A DNA stretch of 64,000 nt from Bathymodiolus brooksi (Eukaryota; Mollusca; Bivalvia; Mytilida; Modiolidae): NCBI GenBank assembly GCA_963680875.1, contig OY804588.1:74238829-74302828 (forward strand), written 5' to 3'. The first letter of the stretch is position 1; each line of letters begins with the position of its first letter. Both the position numbers and the translations under genes were made by a program. Positions 24,601 through 37,900 of the stretch are shown here, piece after piece. The notes beneath the pieces were generated by a model, which was given only the letters and a program-made list of their open reading frames with translations, did no database searches and was not told where the DNA came from.

Positions 24601-27600
24601 CTTGTATTTTAACCTATCCCACTGTATAGTTGTATCTTATATTTTAACCTATCCCACTGTATAGTTGTATCTTGTATTTTAACCTATCCGACGTCTTCGC
24701 ACACTGTATAGTTGTATCTGGTATTTTAACCTATCCTACGTCTTCTCACACTGTATAGTTGTATCTTGTATTTTAACCTATCCTACGTCTTCTCACATTG
24801 TATAGTTGTATCTTGTATTTTAACCTATCCTTACGTCTTCTCACATTGTATAGTTGTATCTTGTATTTTAACCTATCCTACGTCTTCTCACATTGTATAG
24901 TTGTATCTTGTATTTTAACCTATCCTACGTCTTCTCACACTGTATAGTTGTATCTTGTATTTTAACCTATCCCACGTCTTCTCACACTGTATAGTTGTAT
25001 CTTGTATTTTAACCTATCCGACGTCTTCTCACACTGTATAGTTGTATCTTGTATTTGAACCTATCCCACGTTTTCTCACACTGTATAGTTGTATCTTGTA
25101 TTTTAACCTATCCTACGTCTTCTCACATTGTATAGTTGTATCTTGTATTTTAACCTATCCTTACGTCTTCTCACATTGTATAGTTGTATCTTGTATTTTA
25201 ACCTATCCTTACGTCTTCTCACATTGTATAGTTGTATCTTGTATTTTAACCTATCCTACGTCTTCTCACACTGTATAGTTGTATCTTGTATTTTAACCTA
25301 TCCTTACGTCTTCTCACATTGTATAGTTGTATCTTGTATTTTAACCTATCCTACGTCTTCTCACATTGTATAGTTGTATCTTGTATTTTAACCTATCCTT
25401 ACGTCTTCTCACACTGTATAGTTGTATATTGTATTTTAACCTATCCCACTGTATAGTTGTATCTTGTATTTTAACCTATCCTACGTCTTCTCACACTGTA
25501 TAGTTGTATCTTGTATTTTAACCTATCCTACGTCTTCTCACACTGTATAGTTGTATCTTGTATTTTAACCTATCCCACGTTTTCTCACACTGTATAGTTG
25601 TATCTTGTATTTTAACCTATCCTACGTCTTCTCACATTGTATAGTAGTATCTTGTATTTTAACCTATCCTTACGTCTTCTCACACTGTATAGTTGTATCT
25701 TGTATTTTTACCTATCCTACGTCTTCTCACACTGTATAGTTGTATCTTGTATTTTAACCTATCCTACGTCTTCTCACACTGTATAGTTGTATCTTGTATT
25801 TTAACCTATCCTACGTCTTCTCACACTATATAGTTGTATCTTGTATTTTAACCTATCCTCCGTCTTCTCACATTGTATAGTTGTATCTTGTATTTTAACC
25901 TATCCTACGTCTTCTCACATTGTATAGTTGTATCTTGTATTTTAACCTATCCTACGTCTTCTCACATTGTATAGTTGTATCTTGTATTTTAACCTATCCT
26001 ACGTCTTCTCACATTGTATAGTTGTATCTTGTATTTTAACCTATCCTTACGTCTTCTCACACTGTATAGTTGTATATTGTATTTTAACCTATCCCACGTC
26101 TTCTCACACTGTATAGTTGTATCTTGTATTTTAACCTATCCTACATCTTCTCACATTGTATAGTTGTATCTTGTATTTTAACCTATCCTTACGTCTTCTC
26201 ACACTGTATAGTTGTATCTTGTATTTTAACCTATCCCACGTCTTCTCACACTGTATAGTTGTATCTTGTATTTTAACCTATCCTTACGTCTTCTCACACT
26301 GTATAGTTGTATCTTGTATTTTAACCTATCCCACGTCTTCTCACACTGTATAGTTGTATCTTGTATTTTAACCTATCCTACGTCTTCTCACATTGTATAG
26401 TTGTATCTTGTATTTTAACCTATCCTACGTCTTCTCACATTGTATAGTTGTATATTGTATTTTAACCTATCCTTACGTCTTCTCACACTGTATAGTTGTA
26501 TATTGTATTTTAACCCATCCCACACTGTATAGTTGTATCTTGTATTTTAACCTATCCTACGTCTTCTCACATTGTATAGTTGTATCTTGTATTTTAACCT
26601 ATCCTACGTCTTCTCACACTGTATAGTTGTATCTTGTATTTTAACCTATCCTACGTCTTCTCACACTGTATAGTTGTATCTTGTATTTTAACCTATCCTA
26701 CGTCTTCTCACACTGTATAGTTGTATCTTGTATTTTAACCTATCCCACGTCTTCTCACACTGTATAGTTGTATCTTGTATTTTAACCTATCCTACGTCTT
26801 CTCACACTGTATAGTTGTATCTTGTATTTTAACCTATCCTACGTCTTCTCACACTATATAGTTGTATCTTGTATTTTAACCTATCCTCCGTCTTCTCACA
26901 TTGTATAGTTGTATCTTGTATTTTAACCTATCCTACGTCTTCTCACACTGTATAGTTGTATCTTGTATTTTAACCTATCTCACGTCTTCTCACACTGTAT
27001 AGTTGTATCTTGTATTTTAACCTATCCCACGTCTTCTCACACTGTATAGTTGTATCTTGTATTTTAACCTATCCCACGTTTTCTCACACTGCATAGTTGT
27101 ATCTTGTATTTTAACCTATCCTACGTCTTCTCACACTGAATAGTTGTATCTTGTATTTTAACCTATCCCACGTTTTTTCACACTGTATAGTTGTATCTTG
27201 TATTTAAACCTATCCTACGTCTTCTCACACTGTATAGTTGTATATTGTATTTTAACATATCCCACGTCTTCTCACACTGTATAGTTGTATCTTGTATTTT
27301 AACCTATCCCACGTCTTCTCACACTGTGTAGTTGTATCTTGTATTTTAACCTATCCCACTGTATAGTTGTATCTTGTATTTTAACCTATCCTCCGTCTTC
27401 TCACACTGTATAGTTGTATCTTGTATTTTAACCTATCCCACTGTATAGTTGTATCTTGTATTTTAACCTATCCTACGTCTTCTCACACTGTATAGTTGTA
27501 TCTTGTATTTTAACCTATACCACTGTATAGTTGTATCTTGTATTTTAACCTATACCACTGTATAGTTGTATCTTGTATTTTAACCTATACCACTGTATAG

Positions 27601-30421
27601 TTGTATCTTGTATTTTAACCTATCCCACTGTATAGTTGTATCTTGTATTTTAACCTATCCCACTGTATAGTTGTATCTTGTATTTTAACCTATCCCACTG
27701 TATAGTTGTATCTTGTATTTTAACCTATCCCACTGTATAGTTGTATCTTGTATTTTAACCTATCCCACTGTATAGTTGCATCTTGTATTTTAATCTATCC
27801 CACTGTATAGTTGTATCTTGTATTTTAACCTATCCCACTGTATAGTTGTATCTTATATTTTAACCTATCCCACTGTATAGTTGTATCTTGTATTTTAACC
27901 TATCCGACGTCTTCGCACACTGTATAGTTGTATCTGGTATTTTAACCTATCCTACGTCTTCTCACACTGTATAGTTGTATCTTGTATTTTAACCTATCCT
28001 ACGTCTTCTCACATTGTATAGTTGTATCTTGTATTTTAACCTATCCTTACGTCTTCTCACATTGTATAGTTGTATCTTGTATTTTAACCTATCCTACGTC
28101 TTCTCACATTGTATAGTTGTATCTTGTATTTTAACCTATCCTACGTCTTCTCACACTGTATAGTTGTATCTTGTATTTTAACCTATCCCACGTCTTCTCA
28201 CACTGTATAGTTGTATCTTGTATTTTAACCTATCCGACGTCTTCTCACACTGTATAGTTGTATCTTGTATTTGAACCTATCCCACGTTTTCTCACACTGT
28301 ATAGTTGTATCTTGTATTTTAACCTATCCTACGTCTTCTCACATTGTATAGTTGTATCTTGTATTTTAACCTATCCTTACGTCTTCTCACATTGTATAGT
28401 TGTATCTTGTATTTTAACCTATCCTTACGTCTTCTCACATTGTATAGTTGTATCTTGTATTTTAACCTATCCTACGTCTTCTCACACTGTATAGTTGTAT
28501 CTTGTATTTTAACCTATCCTTACGTCTTCTCACATTGTATAGTTGTATCTTGTATTTTAACCTATCCTACGTCTTCTCACATTGTATAGTTGTATCTTGT
28601 ATTTTAACCTATCCTTACGTCTTCTCACACTGTATAGTTGTATATTGTATTTTAACCTATCCCACTGTATAGTTGTATCTTGTATTTTAACCTATCCTAC
28701 GTCTTCTCACACTGTATAGTTGTATCTTGTATTTTAACCTATCCTACGTCTTCTCACACTGTATAGTTGTATCTTGTATTTTAACCTATCCCACGTTTTC
28801 TCACACTGTATAGTTGTATCTTGTATTTTAACCTATCCTACGTCTTCTCACATTGTATAGTAGTATCTTGTATTTTAACCTATCCTTACGTCTTCTCACA
28901 CTGTATAGTTGTATCTTGTATTTTTACCTATCCTACGTCTTCTCACACTGTATAGTTGTATCTTGTATTTTAACCTATCCTACGTCTTCTCACACTGTAT
29001 AGTTGTATCTTGTATTTTAACCTATCCTACGTCTTCTCACACTATATAGTTGTATCTTGTATTTTAACCTATCCTCCGTCTTCTCACATTGTATAGTTGT
29101 ATCTTGTATTTTAACCTATCCTACGTCTTCTCACATTGTATAGTTGTATCTTGTATTTTAACCTATCCTACGTCTTCTCACATTGTATAGTTGTATCTTG
29201 TATTTTAACCTATCCTACGTCTTCTCACATTGTATAGTTGTATCTTGTATTTTAACCTATCCTTACGTCTTCTCACACTGTATAGTTGTATATTGTATTT
29301 TAACCTATCCCACGTCTTCTCACACTGTATAGTTGTATCTTGTATTTTAACCTATCCTACATCTTCTCACATTGTATAGTTGTATCTTGTATTTTAACCT
29401 ATCCTTACGTCTTCTCACACTGTATAGTTGTATCTTGTATTTTAACCTATCCCACGTCTTCTCACACTGTATAGTTGTATCTTGTATTTTAACCTATCCT
29501 TACGTCTTCTCACACTGTATAGTTGTATCTTGTATTTTAACCTATCCCACGTCTTCTCACACTGTATAGTTGTATCTTGTATTTTAACCTATCCTACGTC
29601 TTCTCACATTGTATAGTTGTATCTTGTATTTTAACCTATCCTACGTCTTCTCACATTGTATAGTTGTATATTGTATTTTAACCTATCCTTACGTCTTCTC
29701 ACACTGTATAGTTGTATATTGTATTTTAACCCATCCCACACTGTATAGTTGTATCTTGTATTTTAACCTATCCTACGTCTTCTCACATTGTATAGTTGTA
29801 TCTTGTATTTTAACCTATCCTACGTCTTCTCACACTGTATAGTTGTATCTTGTATTTTAACCTATCCTACGTCTTCTCACACTGTATAGTTGTATCTTGT
29901 ATTTTAACCTATCCTACGTCTTCTCACACTGTATAGTTGTATCTTGTATTTTAACCTATCCCACGTCTTCTCACACTGTATAGTTGTATCTTGTATTTTA
30001 ACCTATCCTACGTCTTCTCACACTGTATAGTTGTATCTTGTATTTTAACCTATCCTACGTCTTCTCACACTATATAGTTGTATCTTGTATTTTAACCTAT
30101 CCTCCGTCTTCTCACATTGTATAGTTGTATCTTGTATTTTAACCTATCCTACGTCTTCTCACATTGTATAGTTGTATCTTGTATTTTAACCTATCCTACG
30201 TCTTCTCACACTGTATAGTTGTATCTTGTATTTTAACCTATCCTACGTCTTCTCACTGTATAGTTGTATCTTGTATTTTAACCTATCCTACGTCTTCTCA
30301 CACTGTATAGTTGTATCTTGTATTTTAACCTATCCCACGTCTTCTCACACTGTATAGTTGTATCTTGTATTTTAACCTATCCTACGTCTACTCACATTGT
30401 ATAGTTGTATCTTGTATTTTG
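18610..30421. repeat. Giant 47-bp minisatellite, about 11.8 kb, about 250 units
   Basis: The consensus unit is ACTGTATAGTTGTATCTTGT then ATTTTAACCTATCCTACGTC then TTCTCAC (47 bp). Subfamilies: CCCACG, CCTTACG (48 bp), ACATTTGCTC, ACTATAG (45 bp), GCATAG, and a 35-bp short form in which ACGTCTTCTCAC is deleted. Runs of the short form occur at 24.1-24.7 and 27.3-27.9 kb. Degenerate units at 18610-18660 mark the left edge; the right edge ends at GTATTTTGAACTTAAATAAG. The plus strand is strongly T-rich and poor in G. Open frames of 65-81 codons in it are repeat translations. No interruption by any other element was seen. Confidence 0.97.
23750..30165. repeat. 3,216-bp higher-order segment in two tandem copies
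   Basis: Within the minisatellite, rare variants recur in the same order at a constant offset of 3,216 bp. Examples are CACTGAATAG at 23919/27135, the GTATTTGAACC unit near 25050/28266, AGTAGTATCTTG near 25643/28859 and CCCATCCCACACTG near 26513/29729. Copy 1 is about 23,750-26,965 and copy 2 about 26,966-30,165. I saw no mismatch between them where compared, so the duplication is recent or an assembly artefact. Confidence 0.88.
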
Positions 30422-30527
30422 AACTTAAATAAGATAAGTATATCTAATGTTGATTTAATTAAGATTTACACTGATATTATAATCATTGTCTTAATTTAGC
30501 TGTCAAGTTTTAAAATGTGATATAGTT

Positions 30528-30738
30528 TGGTTTTATGGTGTGTAACGCCACTTTCAACAATATTTCAGTTAAATAGTGGCAGTCAGTTTTATTGGTGGAG
30601 GAAACCACCGACACACTTTATCACATATTAATGAGCCAAGAGCGGGATTTGAACTCACAACTTTAGTGGCGATAGGCACCGATTACATAGGTAGTTGCAA
30701 AACCAACACCATACGATCACGCCCACGACGACCCCAAA
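30528..30738 (-). mobile_element. SINE-A copy
   Basis: Minus-strand copy: GTGTGTAACGCCACTTTCAA, CAGTTTTATTGGTGGAGGAA, AGCGGGATTTGAACTCACAA, ending ACGATCACGCCCACGACGAC. Confidence 0.8.
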
Positions 30739-30739
30739 A

Positions 30740-31340
30740 ATGTGATATAGTAAATGATAGTCAAACCTGTCTATGCGGTCACCTCTATTAAACAGTCACT
30801 GCATAAAAAGATCACTTTTTTTCTTGTCCTGTCATAGAAAATTTCATATAATTTGAACATCTTTTAGGTCACCTGTCGTGATTATTCACTCTATGGCGGT
30901 GCACCTCTTATAAGAAAAAAGAACTGCTTATCCTTGTTCGAGTTCTTGGGTTTACACTTTTTTTCCAGTCCATTTGCTCATTTCTTTACTTTTTCTGATT
31001 TGCTTGTCTTCGTTCTTGTGCGGACGAACGGACATGGGCAATTAAGAAATATATCCTTCCAAGTCTATATTTTCACCACAGTACTTTTCAGATAGGAATT
31101 GAAATAAATGATTTCATATATTAGTGTATTAGCTATATCTATTATTGCAATTAACAACCAAGGTTCTCCTCCCTCAGGTACAGGTATAAAAAGCCAACTT
31201 TCCCTATTCTGCTTAGGCCTTTGGTTTACTTGCTCCCAGACTTTTAGAATTATTTGTCTTCCCAATCTTTTGATTACGATCTTACACGATGATGGTTATT
31301 CCAACTAGAGGCTCAGTGGGATGAGCCTGTGTTGCTCACC
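30740..31340. other. Intergenic DNA with one dispersed-repeat fragment
   Basis: 31170-31290 shares CCTTTGGTTTACTTGCTCCC with 15920-16230. No gene seen. Confidence 0.4.
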
Positions 31341-31349
31341 TTTCCTTAT

Positions 31350-33110
31350 GCTCTGAGGAAACTTAATACAGAACCTTCCATATAGGTGCTTCCCACCAAA
31401 TTTCGGTTCATTTTGGCAAAGCAGTTTCAGAGAAGAAGATTTTTAGAAATCGATCAATCTAAAACAAGAATTGCCTGTGGCAGCATGTTTGTTAATGGAT
31501 CAAAACGAAATGAGCAACCTCTATAGAGGACCTTCCATAGATGCTTCTTACCAAGTTTCATATCATTTGGCCAAGCAGTTTCATTGGAAAACCTGTTTTA
31601 GAAATCGACCAATAAGAAACAAGAATTGCCTATGACGGCCATGTTTGTCAACGGAACAAAACGGAATGAGCAATTCCCATAGATGCTTCCTGCCACGTTT
31701 TGGTCCATTTGGCCAAGCTGTTTCAGAGTAGAAGATTTTTTAGAAATCGACCAATCAGAAACAAGAATTGCCTGTGGTGGCCATGTTTATTAATGGATCA
31801 GGACAAAATGAGCAATCTTTATAGAGAACCTCCCATAGATACTTCCTACCAAGTTTCGGTTCATTTGGCAAAGCAGTTTCAGAGGACAAGATTTTTAGAA
31901 ATCGACCAGTTAGAAACAAGGATTGCCTATGGCAGCCATATTTGTTAATGGATCGGGACGAAATGAGCAATCTTTATAGAGGACCTCCAATGTTTCGGTT
32001 CATTTGGCAAAGCGGTTTCAAAGAAGATTTTTTAGAAATCAACCAATCAGAAACAAGAATTGTCTGTGGCGGCCATGTTTGTTAACAGATCGGGACAAAA
32101 TGAGCAATACTACCAGAGGACTTTCCATAGATGCTTCCCACCAAGTTTCGGTTCATTTGGCCAAACAGATTCAGAGGAGAAGAATCTAAAAAATCAGTCA
32201 ATCAGAAACAAGAATTGCCTGTGGTGGCCATGTTTGTTAACGGATGGGGACGGAATGAGTAATCTTTATAGAGGACCTTCCATAGATGCTTCCTACCCAG
32301 ATTCAGATCATTTGGCCAAGCGGTTTCAGAGATTTTTTAGAAATCGACCAATCAGAAACAAGAGTCACCTGTGGCGGCCATGTTTGTCAATGGATCGGGA
32401 CGAAATGAGCACTCTTTATAGAGGACCGCCCATAGTTGTTTCGGTTCATTTGACCAAGCGATTTCAGAGGAGAAGAATTTTAAAAATCAGCCAATCAGAA
32501 ACAAGTCGCCTGTGGTGGCCATGTTTGTTAACGGATCGGGACGAAATGAGCAATTTTTACAGAGGACCTTCCATAGATGTTTCCTACCAAGTTTCGGTTC
32601 ATTTAGCCAAGCGGTTTCAGAGGAGAAGATTTTAAAAAATCAGCAATATCTGTATAGCGATAACAGCATTTTGAATAGATATCTATATTTATACAAGAGT
32701 AATCTTTCTTTTAACAGAGAAGATTTTTTTAGAAATCAACCAATCAGAAACAAGAATGGCCTGTGGTGGCCATGTTTGTTAATGGATCGGGACGAAATGA
32801 GCAATCTTTTAGAGGACCTGCCATAGATGCTTCCTACCAAGTTTCGATTCATTTGGCCCAGCAGTTTCAGAGAAGATTAAAAAAATCAGCCAATCGGAAA
32901 CAAGAATTGCCTATGGCAGCCATGTTTGTCGACAGATCGGGACAAAATGAGCACTCTTTATAGAGGACCTTCCATAGATGCTTCCTACCAATTTACATTT
33001 CATTTGGCCGAGCGGTTTCAGAGGAGAAGATTAAAATGTGAAAAGTTAACCGACGACAAGTGATGGCAAAAGCTCACATTGCCTTAAATAGCAAGGCGAG
33101 CTAAAAACGA
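31350..33110 (+). repeat. Degenerate tandem repeat, about 155-bp unit, 11-12 copies, ending in a mollusc dispersed-repeat tail
   Basis: Each unit contains, in order, CCATAGATGCTTCCTACCAA, GTTTCGGTTCATTTGGC, AGCGGTTTCAGAGGAGAAG, AATCAGAAACAAGAATTGCC, TGTGGTGGCCATGTTTGTTA and GGATCGGGACGAAATGAGC. Units differ by 10-20 % by eye. The right end (GTTAACCGACGACAAGTGAT, AAAGCTCACATTGCC, AAGGCGAGCTAAAAACG) is the usual end of a widespread bivalve repeat, so one dispersed element appears to have expanded internally. A short unrelated stretch (32,648-32,715) interrupts the array. ORFs up to 191 codons here are repeat sequence. Confidence 0.88.
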
Positions 33111-34390
33111 ATCATTGACACAAGTTGAAATCTGTTTTTATTAGCTGAAAATAATTATCCGTCAGCCTCATCCCTTTAGGCCTCCAATTGCCAATAGCTT
33201 TTATGTAGATGGTCAGCATTTGAGACAAACAAGTTTTTTCCCCCCATGCAAGTTGTGCTTTTAATGTTTAGAACTCCATTTAATCAGTTTACTTTCTTGT
33301 TCCCCATCACAATGATGGCTGTAAGCACTGTATCAATTTCATTTTTTTTTACTAGATTTTATTAATATTCAACAAAAGCTTTGAAGTGATCCTGCCTTCC
33401 ACAAGTTTGAAAACGAATCCAGTTGTAGGAGTTATGTCCCTTAATAATCCTGAATTATTATTGCAAGTGTTCACCAACCATTTTCATTTCTTTTTAAATT
33501 TCAAGTATTTACACACAAGATTTTGTTGCATTTTATTACAACTAGGTCTATGTCAAAGGGAGGATTTTTCTGCTGGTACTACAATTAAGCAGATGTCAAA
33601 GTTCCTCTTACTTTTTTGCTGATGGATCACAAGCCTAGTAGCTTTTAGTATGACAGGGAATTGTTCAAACAATGCGATATTTTTTGTTTTTCATTCTACA
33701 ACATCTCAAGAAAGCTAATAAATGAATTCCTTTCGTAAAGTATCTGTAAAGGTTATGCCCTTTAACAATGATGGAAATGAACAGAATGATATTGTAAGCC
33801 CATATAGTTTCATTTCCCTTTTCAGACCTGGAGTTCTATTTATTTTTGCTGACCACCACTATTATTTTCATTCGTTCAATGACAACATTGAATGTCTATT
33901 GATGGTACGAGTTAAAAGCCATTTCATATTGACATACCACCAACAAATCAGTCACCTGATAATGAAAGTAATGTTCAAAATACAACAAAGATGCAAAACT
34001 TGCCAAGGTCCACTCTTTTATTGTAGGTTTAATATTTTTCAAATGCATCTTGCATCCTAAATTTATTTCAAAAGAAGGCAATGCTAGAAACAAGATCAAG
34101 GATCATTCCTGCTGTCTTGGTTTAAATTGGTCTTTTTGTTTTAAGATGAAAATGTAGAAAGCCGACGACAGATGACAACGGACATTGCTTGCCTTTTGCT
34201 AGAACTAAGATAAAAGTTAAGACACTATATTTCGGTTCATGTAGATTTCCGTTGATCGCTACACCTCCTTTATAGTTATGCTGCAAAATGTCCTTTTTGA
34301 TTGAATTTTTCCATGGAATAAATCAATCACAATGTATAAATTGTGTTACCAACAATGAGGACCTCGAAACAGAGACTCCCAGGCCACCCT
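33111..34390. other. Intergenic DNA, no gene recognised
   Basis: AT-rich. ORFs at 33386-33622 and 33722-34060 show no motif. 34165-34200 (CCGACGACAGATGACAACGG) resembles the end of the dispersed repeat at 33,050. Vertebrate SURF1 lies next to RPL7A, but I saw nothing SURF1-like here. Confidence 0.4.
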
Positions 34391-34395
34391 TAAAA

Positions 34396-34680
34396 ATATG
34401 TTTGCTTCCTGCACCCAACCCTCCATTTCACCTATGGGTCGGTAGGTAGGGGGATTTTTTTTCCTCCAAAATAGACTGCGTTTCATTCACAAATCTGGTT
34501 CCTTCAAAGTCGATCAACGGATTTTGTTAATTTAAAAGTGTAAACCAGTTCTGAACGTAAATTCTGGAACAACATCGGAACTTCCGGTAACCAAAAAAAA
34601 AAAGTTGTTGCAAAAAAATATTTCGAGTCACAAGGTTTTTTAACGGTCGGTCGGGTGCGGGAAACAAACAAATTTTTAAT
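34396..34680. mobile_element. TIR-bearing non-autonomous DNA element
   Basis: The left end TATGTTTGCTTCCTGCACCC and the right end GGTCGGGTGCGGGAAACAAA are imperfect inverted repeats. Internal CTATGGGTCGGTAGGTAGGG has an inverse match at 49495-49510 (CCTACCTACCGACCCTA), so a related element sits in RPL7A intron 1. Confidence 0.6.
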
Positions 34681-34883
34681 TTTAATTTCAGCACATTTTG
34701 TTTTTTTGCCATGTAATGAAATTTCTACTTGTAATAATGACAGCCATCTTGAATTTTAAAAGGTAAAAAACAATGCATTGGGACAGGCAAGCTAAAAACA
34801 GCCCAAATCTTCAGCAAGACAGGCAGGTAGACTTTTTCCTACCAAAATTAATCTACAACAATTTTTTTCCTTTTCAGCCATAA

Positions 34884-34889
34884 TTTATT
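34884..34889 (-). terminator. RPL7A poly(A) signal
   Basis: AATAAA on the minus strand, 20 bp after the RPL7A stop codon; cleavage is expected near 34,865. The short 3' UTR suits a ribosomal protein gene. Confidence 0.75.
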
Positions 34890-34908
34890 TATAATGTCTA
34901 TGGATCTC

Positions 34909-37900
34909 TCAACCCATTTTTTGTGCCAGTTCTCTAGCTTTAGCCTTCTCCAGTTTGGTAATCCGTGCCTGTGACTTGTTACCCATGACACCACCGCCCC
35001 AGTGGCGACGAATCTGAAAAAATAATAATAATATATATATATATATACACACATAAATACTATGTCATCAGAATTTAATGTTCAATTACAGAAAAACCAC
35101 TAATAGTGACTGGTTCTCTCACACAAGTATGTTCAAGATTAGCACATAAATTGGAGAAGTAAATGCTCTAGAGTGGGTACAAGATATATTTTACCCAAGT
35201 CCATCTCATCAATAAAATGGACACATTTTTACCACTTATTTGAAGGCAATACATACCTTGTACACACCAGTACAACTACTCAGACACAGCCAAGGATAAG
35301 AATCATGTGTTAATCAAGTACACACCAGTACAACTACTCAGACACAGCCAAGGATAAGAATCATGTGTTAATCAATCAAGTACACACCAGTACAACTACT
35401 CAGACACAGCCAAGGATAAGAATCATGTGTTAATCAAGTACACACCAGTACAACTACTCAGACACAGCCAAGGATAAGAATAATGTGTTAATCAAGTACA
35501 CACCAGTACAACTACTCAGACACAGCCAAGGATCAGAATCATGTGTTAATCAAGTACACACCAGTACAACTACTCAGACACAGCCAAGGATAAGAATCAT
35601 GTGTTAATCAAGTACACACCCGTACAACTACTCAGACACAGCCAAGGATAAGAATCATGTGTTAATCATATCCTATTTATAAATGTATCCATCACAGCAG
35701 TGTACACATTCATATGTACTCCAAAACTATCACTCAATCAGATTTTGTTTTCATATCAACGTCTGATAACTAATAAATACTATATGTTTAATACCCAACG
35801 GATTTGATAAATTGTATGTGTTTTACATGAAAGATTTAATAAATCTATGTGATTAATGCCCAACAGATTTGATAAATCCTATCTATGTGTTTAATGTTTT
35901 AAACCAAATTCTGAAACAAGTTCTTTTTTTGACAGTTAAATTGCGACATGTTGCTCTGTTATAAAAGCAATGTGTGTCAAGAACTGAATACTGATTATCA
36001 AAAACCAATGAGACACAGATTTAGCAACAGACACAAAAAAATCTGTTGGCAAATAGGTAACAAGTAAAACATCAGTATAGGGTCTGTGTTGATTTTTTGG
36101 CATATTTAAAAGTTTTTCAATCACCAATTTCTTGCACTTTTCCTTTGTTGTGAAATCTGTCAGTTTTAGTACTCACTCCATCCAGATTTTTACATATAAG
36201 AAAATATAATTAACATTGAGACCTAATGGATAACTTTTTTAATAATGGACCAAAAATGTTAAATTTAATTGTCAGAGTTCATATATCATTTACGGATTGA
36301 TCGTAATTTTTGTTCGGTTCATGAAGAAATAATCTCAATCAGGTTGTACACACTGTGTAACCCGCGTTACGCAAGGGTGTGTACAATCTGATCGAGGTTA
36401 TTTCGAATGAACCAAACAAATAATTCCACGCTAAGATATATTACAAGCAAGGTAATTTGGCAACCATAGAACAATTTATTAACCAAGCAGGAATTTAATT
36501 CATTTAGCGATCACAGATATGAAGCTTAGATTAAATGAAGAAAACAAATAGTCATTTGAACAGCATGGCAAACAATCAGAAATATCTGCCAGCTCAGTTT
36601 TTAAAAAGATCTAATTTATAGGGGTTGTGGTGTTTAACACCACTTTCAACAATATTTCAGCTATATTGTGGCAGTTGGTTTTATTGGTGGAGGAAAGTAC
36701 CCAGAGAAAACCACTGAACTACAGCAAGTCACTGAAAACTTTATCACATAATGTTGTATCTAGTACATCTCACCTGAGTGGGATTAAAACTCTCAACTTT
36801 AGTGGTGAAAGGCATTTATTGGATTGGTAGTTGTAAATTCAACTACCATACAATCATGACCACGACAGCCCCACTCTAATTTATATCTTCATCTTCATTT
36901 CATATCAAGAAATTCTCACATTCTCCAGGTGCTTGGTGAAATCTGCCCGTGTTAGTTAAAATATTGTTGTAAACACTAGACACAGCCAAGGAAGTATGAA
37001 TCATTAAATTTTTTCATATTTCAACAATATTTCAGTTATATCGTGGCAGAGGAAACCCCTTACAAACTTTATAACATAATGTTGTATAAAGTACACCTCG
37101 CCATGAACAGAGTTTGAACTCACAACTTTAGTGGCGATAGGTACTGATTGTACAGATAGTTGTAAATCCAACTACCATACGATCAAGACCATGACAGCCC
37201 CTATATTCAAGGAGATGTCTTTGATTCCACCAGCAAGTTTTTTTTAACAGACTTCTTAATTTGGCTATTCATTGTACTTTTAACCTACCTCTTCAGCTCT
37301 ATCATTAAAGTTGGTCTTCACAGCCTCTACTACCTTATTCAATGCAGATTTGTCTTCTCTGAAAAACATTGACAACATAAAATAAATTTTGTACAGTGTT
37401 CATTAAAGGCAGGTTAAAATTATTTGAATTCTGAGTTTTATTAAACGAACTACAAAACCATAACTAAAATTGTGTTTGTTATACTAATTTATAAATATAA
37501 GAATATTTTGTCAAACATATTGCATTTCACCTTCCAGTTTCAAATTTTTTCTTTGTGAACATTTTGGACTTCTTTGGCTTCCTAAACTTAGTCACTGCAG
37601 TCTGGAAGATGAGGAAAATAATAACTGTCATATAGTGAAAGGGATACAATAAGCCAAAATCATAAAGAGCATTCAAGCTTGATTTATCCTTTAAACAATT
37701 GGTAAATTGAATAAAATTGCTAGCTCAGTTTTAAAAAGCTCGAATTTGCATCTTCATATACTATCAGGTGAAGAAATTCTTACATCATTGCTAGCACGTT
37801 AATTTGTGAAACATTTTACACTGAATTCAGTTGTGAATGGATTACAGTACAGACAGAGACATAGCGTGATAAATCACTGTGATAGACGTATCACTCTTCT

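Noticed and set aside
18610..30421. CRISPR-like array
   Set aside because: The 47-bp units are contiguous with no unique spacers, and the DNA is clearly animal.
32060..32635. 191-codon open frame
   Set aside because: It reads the degenerate 155-bp array. Overlapping frames of similar peptides exist, as expected for a repeat.
33111..34390. SURF1 exons expected downstream of RPL7A
   Set aside because: No peptide resembling SURF1 was found in any frame by eye.
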